This document shows, piece by piece, positions 1 to 6,567 of a stretch of DNA of 6,579 nucleotides. Position 1 is the stretch's first letter. Each line of letters begins with the position of its first letter. Source of the stretch: an uncultured Pirellula sp. (GTDB lineage: Bacteria > Planctomycetota > Planctomycetia > Pirellulales > Pirellulaceae); assembly GCA_903892365.1 (NCBI GenBank), contig CAITIF010000464.1, positions 1 through 6,579 on the forward strand, written 5' to 3'. The notes under the pieces are model-generated. The model was not told where the DNA came from and made no database searches. It worked only from the letters and a program-made list of their open reading frames with translations. Position numbers and translations under genes: made by a program.

Positions 1-56
1 ATCCAAAAATTCGATCGATGGATCACGGCCAACCTCTTTCTTTGATGGATAGATTG

Positions 57-1127
57 TTAACGCAACTGTTGTCCGAAGATTTCATTCAATTGATGCTTAA
101 TGAATCCCGGATCTGCAGGATAGAAGCCTGCCTTCATGACGATCGACTGTCCGTCTCGACTGAGCAAATAGCGTAGAATGGATTCTCTTAACTTACCTTC
201 GCTTGCTAATTGCGACTTGTCGAAAACAACCAGCAAGGGACGAATGATTGGATACTTGCCGGAAAGTACCATCTCCTCTGTGGCTTCGACCAATCGGCCT
301 TGAACCAAGACTGGAACGCGTCGAACCATCGGATTCACATAATTCATGTCCGCGAAACCGACGCCATTCGGATCTTCGCCCACAGCCTTACAAACATCGG
401 AATTGGATTCGCAGATTTTGTACGACGGCGCAGGTTTCGCTCCTGACAAAAGCACCCGGGTTATAAAAGTTTGAGAACCGCTAGCGGAGTCGCGTTCGTA
501 TGCCACAATCGGTTTATCAGAAAGCGGACCCGTAACACCCAAATCGCCCCAGCGGTTGGCTTTAGGTTTTCCGTCCTCGCCTGCCGCGAAAATTGCCTTC
601 ACAATTTCCGGCGATAAGTATTGCAGCGGATTGTCTTTGTGAACGTACATCGCCATGGCTTCCATGCCGATTGTCACTGCGATTGGTTCTTTGCAGTTTC
701 CTGCTTGCAGTAGCTTTTGATCGGCTTCGTCCACAGGGCGACTAACACCAGCGACACTCAGCGGATTCTCAGCGAGTGCCTTCAATGCGACTTCCGAACC
801 GTCAGCTTTGCCCTCAAATTCTACGGCAGGATGAAACTGCTTAAAGTTTTCTGCCCATTGGTGCCCCATGTCGCTCATGGTACGCGAGCCGTTGAGCTGG
901 ACTTTTCCGGCAAGTTTCTCCAAAGGTAAATAAGGCTCGAGCTGATCCAGCATTTGCATCAGCTGGAAATGCTTCTGGTGTATCACCTGTTGAGTTTGAT
1001 CTATCGTGACGGCCGGAGAATTTGCCGACGGCGGAGCAGTAACTTGGCCATTCGTTCTATTCAAGCTGACGGACGTAATGCTAGCTAGCACCATTCCGAA
1101 TACGGTTAAAAACCGAAACCGCGTCAT
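57..1127 (-). CDS. pstS: PstS-like periplasmic phosphate-binding protein (ABC transporter substrate-binding family)
   Basis: This 356-residue protein is a type II periplasmic binding protein of the PstS family, which captures phosphate for an ABC importer. Residues 1-22 form a signal peptide (basic TRFR, then a hydrophobic core). No lipobox cysteine is present, so the mature protein is probably soluble in the periplasm. Residues 30-75 are a Q-rich, probably helical extension that ordinary PstS lacks. The binding domain follows. GSRTMSDMGHQWAENF (80-95) matches the first anion-binding loop, DGSEVALKAL (109-118) the second, and GVSRP (127-131) the usual [SG]SR segment. HKDNPLQYLSPEIVKAIF (163-180) with WGDLG (193-197) is the family hinge signature. 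RDSASGSQTF (212-221) matches the SGTR-type loop, and VGFADMNYV (256-264) and RPLLVVF (296-302) are late strands. C239 and C246 could form a disulfide. An AGGGAG ribosome site supports the start. No pstC, pstA, pstB or phoU is visible, so phosphate as ligand comes from family resemblance. A phosphate-sensing or other oxyanion-binding role remains possible. Confidence 0.88.
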   Translation of the reverse strand: MTRFRFLTVFGMVLASITSVSLNRTNGQVTAPPSANSPAVTIDQTQQVIHQKHFQLMQMLDQLEPYLPLEKLAGKVQLNGSRTMSDMGHQWAENFKQFHPAVEFEGKADGSEVALKALAENPLSVAGVSRPVDEADQKLLQAGNCKEPIAVTIGMEAMAMYVHKDNPLQYLSPEIVKAIFAAGEDGKPKANRWGDLGVTGPLSDKPIVAYERDSASGSQTFITRVLLSGAKPAPSYKICESNSDVCKAVGEDPNGVGFADMNYVNPMVRRVPVLVQGRLVEATEEMVLSGKYPIIRPLLVVFDKSQLASEGKLRESILRYLLSRDGQSIVMKAGFYPADPGFIKHQLNEIFGQQLR

Positions 1128-1134
1128 TTGCTCA

Positions 1135-1140
1135 CTCCCT
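1135..1140 (-). promoter_or_regulatory. Ribosome binding site of the pstS-like gene
   Basis: The minus strand reads AGGGAG here, seven bases before the ATG at 1127. This is a near-ideal Shine-Dalgarno sequence. It supports the assigned start, from which the signal peptide also begins sensibly. Confidence 0.7.
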
Positions 1141-1152
1141 TATCCATTGCAC

Positions 1153-1173
1153 CTCTAAGTAACATCCTTAGAG
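1153..1173. repeat. Perfect 7-bp inverted repeat in the leader of the pstS-like gene
   Basis: CTCTAAG (1153-1159) and CTTAGAG (1167-1173) are exact reverse complements separated by a 7-base loop. The element starts 26 bases upstream of the pstS-like ATG. No T-run follows the stem in the minus-strand direction of transcription, so it does not look like an intrinsic terminator for the DUF1501 gene. It could be a dimeric regulator's operator, a weak leader hairpin or chance. It overlaps a GA-repeat tract (1171-1179). Confidence 0.4.
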
Positions 1174-1234
1174 AGAGAGTTTAACAAATTATGGCTCATC
1201 ACACAGGGGGCGGGGGCTAAGGCATGATCTCCGC

Positions 1235-2641
1235 CTACGCCAAGATGTCATGGATAACCCTGCCCGCAACGTCGGTCAGACGATAATCTCGCCCCGTATG
1301 TCGGTACGTGAGTCGCTCATGATTCAGCCCCATCAAATGCAGGATTGTCGCATGGAAATCGTGCACATGGACTTCGTCTTTCGCCACATCAATTCCATAT
1401 TCATCGGATTCGCCGTAGGTCATTCCAGGCTTCACGCCCCCCCCAGCCATCCAGGACGAAAACACCCAATGATGGTGTTCGCGTCCTGCAGCACCCGCTC
1501 CTGAATTGAAGGGAGTGCGTCCAAATTCCGTTGTCCACACGACCAACGTGTCTTCCAACATCCCGCGTCGTTTCAAGTCCTTCAGTAGGCCTGCAATAGG
1601 TTGATCGACATTCTTGGCAAGGGGAGCGTGAGTCATCATGTCACCATGCGCGTCCCAGTTCGAAGAGGACCCGACATCGATCAGTTCGATAAACCGGACC
1701 CCGTGTTCCGCCATGCGCCTAGCGACCAAGCATTGCCATGCAAATCCACTGGTACTGCCTCGCTCTAAGCCGTACATCGCAAGGGTTTGGTCATCTTCTT
1801 TTGATAAGTCAAATATTTCAGGCATCTCGGCCTGCATTCCAAATGCCGTTTCAAACGACTTCATTCGTGCAGCCAGCGCGGGATCATCGGCTCGCGCAAC
1901 TAGATGCTCTTGATTCATACGCGCGATGGCCTCCAGTTCCAACTCTTGCAACCGAAGACTGGGTGCGCGTCGACCGATGTTTGCTACCGGCGTTGCGCCG
2001 GGCACAACCAAAGTACCTTGGTGCGATCCCGGTAGAAAGTCACTTCCCCAAACTTGACCACCTGCATACGGTGACTGTGGAGCAATCACCACGAACGATG
2101 GCAGATTGCGATTCACGGTTCCAAGTCCGTAACTTAACCATGATCCGATGCTAGGTCGGGCAAAAGTAAAGGAACCAGTATGGATACCCAGCGTGGCCTC
2201 ATAATGATTGGTGTGATCGGATTTCATCGAACGTATCACACACAGATCATCGACGCACTGGGCCATGTGCGGGAACAACTCACTTACCTCGGTTCCGCAT
2301 TGTCCATGAGGCTGGAATTTCCACTGAGGCGCTTTCAGGAACATATTAAAATCCCCTTTTCGCCCCTGAAACTCATTCACCGGGACCGTCTTCCCGGCGT
2401 CCGCTAACAGCTTCGGCTTCGGGTCAAACGAATCGACGTGCGATACACCACCGCTCATATACAAGAAAATAACCCGCTTGGCCTTTGCAGGAAAATGAGT
2501 TGGCTTGGGAGCAAGTGGATCCAATGATCTTGAATCTTCGGCTAGCAATTGTGACGCAATCCCTGGCAGTATCAACGAACCACCGATCATCGATCTCAAC
2601 ATACCACGACGACTGGGATCATAGCTTGGAATGAAATTCAT
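1235..2641 (-). CDS. DUF1501 family exported protein (twin-arginine signal, alkaline phosphatase/sulfatase-like fold)
   Basis: This is a 468-residue, full-length DUF1501 (PF07394) protein. The N-terminus carries a twin-arginine motif, SRRGMLR (10-16), then a hydrophobic stretch to about residue 33, so it is probably exported folded by the Tat system. Family signatures appear in order: MSGGVSHVDSFDPKP (62-76), NWDAHG (328-333), TTEFGRTP (370-377), GREHHHW (386-392), MAGGGVKPG (398-406) and HDFHATILHLMGLNHERLTY (427-446). It ends in the usual RHTGRDYRLTDVAG block (447-460). From memory, the family is grouped with alkaline phosphatase/sulfatase-like hydrolases. D70, D330, H332, E372 and H389-H391 sit in conserved-looking positions and might bind metal, but no substrate is known and I do not assign an activity. 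The gene starts 22 bases after the stop of the PSCyt1-DUF1549-DUF1553 gene, the arrangement usual for these partners, so the two are probably cotranscribed and act together outside the cytoplasm. Confidence 0.93.
   Translation of the reverse strand: MNFIPSYDPSRRGMLRSMIGGSLILPGIASQLLAEDSRSLDPLAPKPTHFPAKAKRVIFLYMSGGVSHVDSFDPKPKLLADAGKTVPVNEFQGRKGDFNMFLKAPQWKFQPHGQCGTEVSELFPHMAQCVDDLCVIRSMKSDHTNHYEATLGIHTGSFTFARPSIGSWLSYGLGTVNRNLPSFVVIAPQSPYAGGQVWGSDFLPGSHQGTLVVPGATPVANIGRRAPSLRLQELELEAIARMNQEHLVARADDPALAARMKSFETAFGMQAEMPEIFDLSKEDDQTLAMYGLERGSTSGFAWQCLVARRMAEHGVRFIELIDVGSSSNWDAHGDMMTHAPLAKNVDQPIAGLLKDLKRRGMLEDTLVVWTTEFGRTPFNSGAGAAGREHHHWVFSSWMAGGGVKPGMTYGESDEYGIDVAKDEVHVHDFHATILHLMGLNHERLTYRHTGRDYRLTDVAGRVIHDILA
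1437..1444. repeat. Eight-base C/G homopolymer inside the DUF1501 gene
   Basis: Eight consecutive C on the plus strand (G on the coding strand) encode most of Gly400-Gly402 in the MAGGGVKPG motif. The frame is intact across it, so there is no frameshift in this copy. Confidence 0.8.
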
Positions 2642-2651
2642 TTTGATTTTA

Positions 2652-2656
2652 CCCTT
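2652..2656 (-). promoter_or_regulatory. Probable ribosome binding site of the DUF1501 gene
   Basis: The 22-base gap after the upstream TAA reads AAGGG on the minus strand at this position, ten bases before the ATG at 2641. Spacing is slightly long but acceptable. The short gap leaves little room for a promoter or terminator, which supports translation from a shared transcript. Confidence 0.5.
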
Positions 2657-2663
2657 GAGACTA

Positions 2664-5600
2664 TTAATCCAAGTACAGGAATTCGTTGCTTGCTAACAGA
2701 GTGCGAAGGAATGCAGCCAACGAGGCAACCTCTAGGTTATCTTTCGCGATCGATGAAAGTTCGGCACGGTAGGCGTCGAGAAACTTCGATGCATGACTTT
2801 GTTCCGAAGCTGTTGGCGATCGGCCGAATGCCATTGCATACGCCATTTCAATATTCAAAACTGGCGACTCTTGGCGACTCAAAATTCTGCGTGCCCAGGC
2901 TTCCGATTTGGAATAAACAAATGGGTCGTTCAAGAAATAAAGAGCTTGCGTCGGAACCGTCGTTCCCATGCGATCCGCAGTGGAGGCATTCGGGTCTGGG
3001 CCATCAAACAGCGCTAAGTAAGGATGCCGCTTCAATCGCTGAGTCATCAAGTAAACACTTCGCTTATTATGATCGTACACCGCATTGAAAGGCCCGTGCT
3101 GAGAGAAACCCCAGGTGATAGGGGAAGGAAAGGGATGTTCCTTACCTGTTTCACGATCCAGTTCGCCGCTCACCATGAGAATCGCATCGCGTATCTCTTC
3201 TGCCGATAGGCGTCGACGCGAAAAATGGGTGTACAGGTTGCGAACATCGGATTCGTTATTGGGACTCTTAGATGACTGTTGGTACGTTTCGCTCAGCATG
3301 ATCATTCGATGCATCGACTTTACTGACCATCGCGCCCGAACAAACTCCGTAGCTAGGTAGTCAAGCAATTCGGGATGCGTTGGCGCCAATCCTCGCAATC
3401 CAAAATCGTTCGGCGTTTTGACCAAGCCCGTACCAAAATGGTATTGCCAAATTCGATTCACCATCACACGAGCTGTTAACGGATTATCGCTGCGAGTCAG
3501 CCAACGAGCGAGTTGCATGCGGCCACTTCCCGCTGTCTCTGGCGGCAAGGATTCTTGCCCAAGTACTTGAAGGAAACCACGTGGAACCGTATCGCCCGCT
3601 AGAGTTGGTTCACCCTGTAATTGAATTGGAACGCTGTGCGGTGTTCCCTCGGTCACGCCATACGCCATCTCAAAGGGCCCATCGACAAGAAGCTTATTCA
3701 GCTCCTCCATCTCCCCAGAGATTTTGGATCGAATGGCAGTCATCTTTTTCTTCAGGTCATTTGCACGCTCGATTTTTTCTGACACCCCCGTAACATTTGA
3801 CAGTACGCCAGGCTGAGAATCATTGTCAAAACGGTTCGGCTGAATCTCATAGTTGTCGACATCGATCGCGGGACGCACACCTCCCAAGTGTCCGTAGCTG
3901 TCGATGAAGGAGTAGTCGATGGTACCGTCCCAACCCGATGCAAAATCACCCTCAAAAGAAAGGCTAGATTGTTCTGAACGAAGCACGCCTTGATAACGCT
4001 TTGATCTAAGATTGAGCGTTAATTGGATCTGGTTCCACGCACCGAGCGCGAGGTTCTGGAGGGGCTCTCGTGAATCGCCACTGCGATGAAAGAACTGCTT
4101 ACCGTTGAAAAACAACTCGACAGCAGCTGAATTCCCTGGCCCGTGGCCAACATAAAAACGCCATGATCCGTCACTGCCGTTCGTCACGTCGGCGATACGC
4201 ATGTCGAACGTTGCAAAAAGTTGCTCCGATGTTTCCAAAGTCCAAGACTTTGGCAGGGTCAAGCCAAAGCCATCGTACTCAGCTCGGTTGGGCATGTGAA
4301 CGCCAAGCCCACCCAAAGGAAACACGTTCGTGAGCTCGCTTTGCGCGCGACTGGCTATGCGAACGACGCTGTTCGGTCCTGGATTCCAAGGCTTTTCAGG
4401 AGGTTGCCCATTCGTCTGTAGCTCGAAGTCGCCGCCCATTCCCACCAGCTCACTGAACTGGCGTTCTAGATCCACCAAATCGATCTTGTCTTGGTTCTGA
4501 TCGTCGCGAGTTACGTCGACGGTCGCTGGCGAAATCGCATTGTCTTGAACTCCAAGATTGTCATATTCGATGGCGGGAGCTGCCAGTTCGGAATCACACT
4601 CAAGAACGACCCCATCGACCGCGATCGATGCGTTTGCTGCGGGGCTATCCGCAAAGACCACCTTGCGAGAGTTTCCGCTGGAAGTAAGCGTGCAAAAAAC
4701 ATCCTCCTTTACCCAATCCCATTGCAGCTGAAGATTGTGCCATTGGTTGGCTTCAATCTGGCCAATGATTTCCATTTTCTCACCGGACTGCAACGATACT
4801 GTCTCAGCACCAATATGAACCAATAAAGCAGGCCCGCGATCCAAAGATCCGATCCAAAATCGATGGACGCCCGTTGCCTTGGAGTTGGCTTCCACTCGGA
4901 AATCTAAATTGACGTAGACGGATGAGCAGGTGGTAGGAGTTCGGTGCGGGTAAACCGATTGAGCGATGCGATACTTGCCACCGTCCGCAGGGATGCTCGC
5001 CCCGACTTTGCCTCGAGCGTATAAATTCTTGAATGGGCTTTGTGCAGCGTTGGTGACAGCGATCTTACCTGCGTAAAGCCAAGGCGAGACAAGCACTCCG
5101 TTGCTTCCACCGGCAGCCGGAGCTTGCATTTCGAAGTCGCCATCCATGTCTTGCAAGGAGCGAAGAATAGCAGCAGGCGTCGGCTGCTTTCGATCCTCGA
5201 GCGAAGTCGCCAAGGTCGCAACGCGTTGATCAAAGGTCCGCCATTTGGGCGTTGCTTCGTCGGGCGGCAAAAGCGGAACCATGGAACGGGTTTTCTGCTT
5301 TTGTTCCGAGCCAGGAAAGGAGTATCGGCTGCTATCGAAGATACCGTAAAGCCCGTAGTAATCTTGCATAGAAACTGGATCGAACTTATGGTCGTGGCAT
5401 CGAGCACAACCAAGGCTCAAACCCAAAACGGTTTGACCAAGGTTGTCGATTGTATCTTGAATGGTCAAATGATGATAGTTTTCGGAATCAAAGCCAAAGC
5501 GTCTCGAGATCGCAAGGTAACCCGTCGCCGTTACTTGTTCCGCGTAACGATCGCGGGGTGCAAGATCTGCAAGCACATCACCCGCGATCTGCTCTTGAAT

Positions 5601-6416
5601 AAACTGGTCGTAGGGTTTGTCCGCATTGAAGGAATCGATGACATAATTGCGATAACGCCAAGCTGAGGGGACGGGGTAGTCGGCAGTCTCGCCGGCGGTG
5701 TCTGCATAGCGCACGACATCCAACCAATGGCGTCCCCAGCGACGACCATACTCTTGCGAAGCAAGTAAACGATCGACCACTTTCGCGAAGGCATCGTCGG
5801 ACTGATCCTTCGCAAAGGCTTGGATCTCTTCTGTTGTTGGCGGCAGGCCTGTCAGGTCAAAGGTGGCTCGGCGAATCAATGCAATTTTATCCGCCTGAGG
5901 TGCATGCGAAGCACCCGCCGCACTTTGCGTCGTACGAACAAAAGCGTCGATCGCGTCCTTGGTAGAAGTTGTCCGTGGTGGATCTTGGGCCTCGATCGGC
6001 TTGAAGGCCCAATGTTCCGCACGTTCGAACGGAGCGACTGCAGCAGGCCAATACGCCCCTTCACGAATCCATTTTTCAAATGCAGCTAGTTGTTCGGGCC
6101 GAAGCGCTTTGTCGTTGTCAGGCGGCATCGCGGAAACGTCATCGTGCCGCTGAATCGCCTTCATGAGCAAGCTAGTTTCGGGTGAGCCAGGGACAATGGA
6201 GGGGCCAGAATCGCCCCCCGACAGCAGTGCTTCACGCGAGTCAACCCGCAATTCGCCCGACACTTTGGGGTCACCATGACAACCAAAACAAGTTGCAGCC
6301 AACACGGGCCGAATGTGGTTTTCAAATTCGTCGTCATGTTCGTCCGCGGAAACGCTGGGTAAGCTGCATGGCGAAATTCCAAGACAGAGCAAAACGATTC
6401 CCCAAAATGAGATCAT
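2664..6416 (-). CDS. Large exported PSCyt1-DUF1549-DUF1553 protein with two tandem concanavalin A-like modules
   Basis: Numbering counts from a GTG at 6539; the preferred start is the ATG for residue 42 (6416). It gives a signal peptide with hydrophobic core 43-58 and a likely cleavage after SVSA (62-65). In-frame ATGs at 6485 and 6479 are alternatives. Domain order is as follows. PSCyt1 (about 70-165) has C84-F-G-C87-H88 and a possible haem ligand M138 in AMPP. DUF1549 (about 193-405) has LIRRATFDLTGLPP (221-234), GRRWGRHWLDVVRYAD (265-280) and a second CxxCH, C378-A-R-C381-H382, in CHDHKFDP. Two beta-rich modules occupy about 466-668 and 702-902. DUF1553 (about 1000-1291) has QLARWL (1009-1014), NPLTARVMVNRIWQYHFG (1019-1036) and the usual end SNEFLYLD. 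The whole is clearly longer than the usual family member, and the excess lies in the linker between DUF1549 and DUF1553. The protein is probably periplasmic and paired with the downstream DUF1501 protein. Its biochemical role is unknown. Redox or carbohydrate-binding functions are guesses from the domains. Confidence 0.92.
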   Translation of the reverse strand: MISFWGIVLLCLGISPCSLPSVSADEHDDEFENHIRPVLAATCFGCHGDPKVSGELRVDSREALLSGGDSGPSIVPGSPETSLLMKAIQRHDDVSAMPPDNDKALRPEQLAAFEKWIREGAYWPAAVAPFERAEHWAFKPIEAQDPPRTTSTKDAIDAFVRTTQSAAGASHAPQADKIALIRRATFDLTGLPPTTEEIQAFAKDQSDDAFAKVVDRLLASQEYGRRWGRHWLDVVRYADTAGETADYPVPSAWRYRNYVIDSFNADKPYDQFIQEQIAGDVLADLAPRDRYAEQVTATGYLAISRRFGFDSENYHHLTIQDTIDNLGQTVLGLSLGCARCHDHKFDPVSMQDYYGLYGIFDSSRYSFPGSEQKQKTRSMVPLLPPDEATPKWRTFDQRVATLATSLEDRKQPTPAAILRSLQDMDGDFEMQAPAAGGSNGVLVSPWLYAGKIAVTNAAQSPFKNLYARGKVGASIPADGGKYRIAQSVYPHRTPTTCSSVYVNLDFRVEANSKATGVHRFWIGSLDRGPALLVHIGAETVSLQSGEKMEIIGQIEANQWHNLQLQWDWVKEDVFCTLTSSGNSRKVVFADSPAANASIAVDGVVLECDSELAAPAIEYDNLGVQDNAISPATVDVTRDDQNQDKIDLVDLERQFSELVGMGGDFELQTNGQPPEKPWNPGPNSVVRIASRAQSELTNVFPLGGLGVHMPNRAEYDGFGLTLPKSWTLETSEQLFATFDMRIADVTNGSDGSWRFYVGHGPGNSAAVELFFNGKQFFHRSGDSREPLQNLALGAWNQIQLTLNLRSKRYQGVLRSEQSSLSFEGDFASGWDGTIDYSFIDSYGHLGGVRPAIDVDNYEIQPNRFDNDSQPGVLSNVTGVSEKIERANDLKKKMTAIRSKISGEMEELNKLLVDGPFEMAYGVTEGTPHSVPIQLQGEPTLAGDTVPRGFLQVLGQESLPPETAGSGRMQLARWLTRSDNPLTARVMVNRIWQYHFGTGLVKTPNDFGLRGLAPTHPELLDYLATEFVRARWSVKSMHRMIMLSETYQQSSKSPNNESDVRNLYTHFSRRRLSAEEIRDAILMVSGELDRETGKEHPFPSPITWGFSQHGPFNAVYDHNKRSVYLMTQRLKRHPYLALFDGPDPNASTADRMGTTVPTQALYFLNDPFVYSKSEAWARRILSRQESPVLNIEMAYAMAFGRSPTASEQSHASKFLDAYRAELSSIAKDNLEVASLAAFLRTLLASNEFLYLD
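3834..4436 (-). repeat. Internal protein module B (second concanavalin A-like copy)
   Basis: This encodes residues 702-902 of the large protein. It opens with GGDFELQ and closes with PAIDVDNYEIQ. In between are LFATFDMRI (774-782), GSWRFYVGHG (791-800) and AWNQIQLTL (834-842). Alternating hydrophobic strands suggest a jelly-roll (concanavalin A/LamG-like) fold. Each landmark has a counterpart in module A in the same order. The two copies are diverged and similar mainly at protein level. Confidence 0.65.
4536..5144 (-). repeat. Internal protein module A (first concanavalin A-like copy)
   Basis: This encodes residues 466-668 of the large protein. It opens with DGDFEMQ and closes with PAIEYDNLGVQ. 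Matching landmarks are VYVNLDFRV (541-549), GVHRFWIGS (557-565) and QWHNLQLQW (599-607). It aligns with module B at about 200 residues each, which points to an old internal duplication. The strand pattern suggests a LamG/concanavalin A-like sugar- or protein-binding fold, but no binding residues can be named. Confidence 0.65.
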
Positions 6417-6425
6417 TTCATAGAT

Positions 6426-6444
6426 GATCAAAGACTCTTTGGTC
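6426..6444. promoter_or_regulatory. Small hairpin just upstream of the preferred start of the large gene
   Basis: GATCAAAG and CTTTGGTC flank a 3-base loop. In the minus-strand transcript this is an 8-bp stem with one C-A mismatch. It ends nine bases before the ATG at 6416, where a ribosome site would lie, and no strong Shine-Dalgarno sequence is seen there. If translation starts at 6416, the hairpin could affect initiation. If it starts at 6479 or 6485, the hairpin is coding sequence. It could be chance. Confidence 0.3.
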
Positions 6445-6541
6445 GCTTCGAACGAAGGGGTTTCTAGCTTCAAAACCATGGACATCCACTTTTTTCTTTT
6501 GGTTGATACGTTTTCTACCCAAGAGGCTGAATCCCCCACTT

Positions 6542-6567
6542 TAGCCGCGGGCGCTAGCCGCGCTACG
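6542..6567. repeat. GC-rich palindromic intergenic repeat unit
   Basis: TAGCCGCG occurs at 6542-6549 and again at 6555-6562, a 13-base period. Within it, CGCGG (6546-6550) and CCGCG (6558-6562) form an inverted repeat around a 7-base loop. It differs sharply in composition from the adjacent AT-rich leader (about 6480-6520). It resembles a short dispersed intergenic repeat I recall from Rhodopirellula-type genomes, but that is memory and untested. It lies immediately upstream of the possible GTG start at 6539, which argues that the leader is non-coding there. Confidence 0.5.

Noticed and set aside
1..56. A terminator or next gene after the pstS-like gene
   Set aside because: No stem with a T-run and no start of another gene can be seen in these 56 bases. 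The short palindrome TCGATCGA alone is not evidence.
1206..1216. GGGGGCGGGGG as a possible G-quadruplex
   Set aside because: Only two G-tracts are present, so an intramolecular four-tract quadruplex cannot form from this stretch.
1128..1234. A sigma70-type promoter or PHO-box for the pstS-like gene
   Set aside because: TTGTTA and TGTTAC lie 17 bases apart on the minus strand, but the second hexamer matches TATAAT at only three positions. There is no repeated PHO-box-like element, and planctomycete promoter rules are poorly known.
1738..2154. A 138-codon plus-strand frame opposite the DUF1501 gene
   Set aside because: It is a shadow of a strongly supported gene, with no signal, domain or ribosome site of its own.
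4904..5413. A 169-codon alternative frame on the minus strand
   Set aside because: It overlaps the large gene in another frame, has arginine- and serine-rich low-information sequence, and shows no family motif.
5040..5666. A 208-codon open frame on the plus strand
   Set aside because: It lies wholly antisense to the DUF1549 part of the large gene. Its translation has no recognisable domain, and the minus-strand frame carries clear family motifs.
6447..6458. CTTCGAACGAAG as a regulatory hairpin
   Set aside because: The stem is only four to five base pairs with a two- to four-base loop, which is expected by chance in a region this long.
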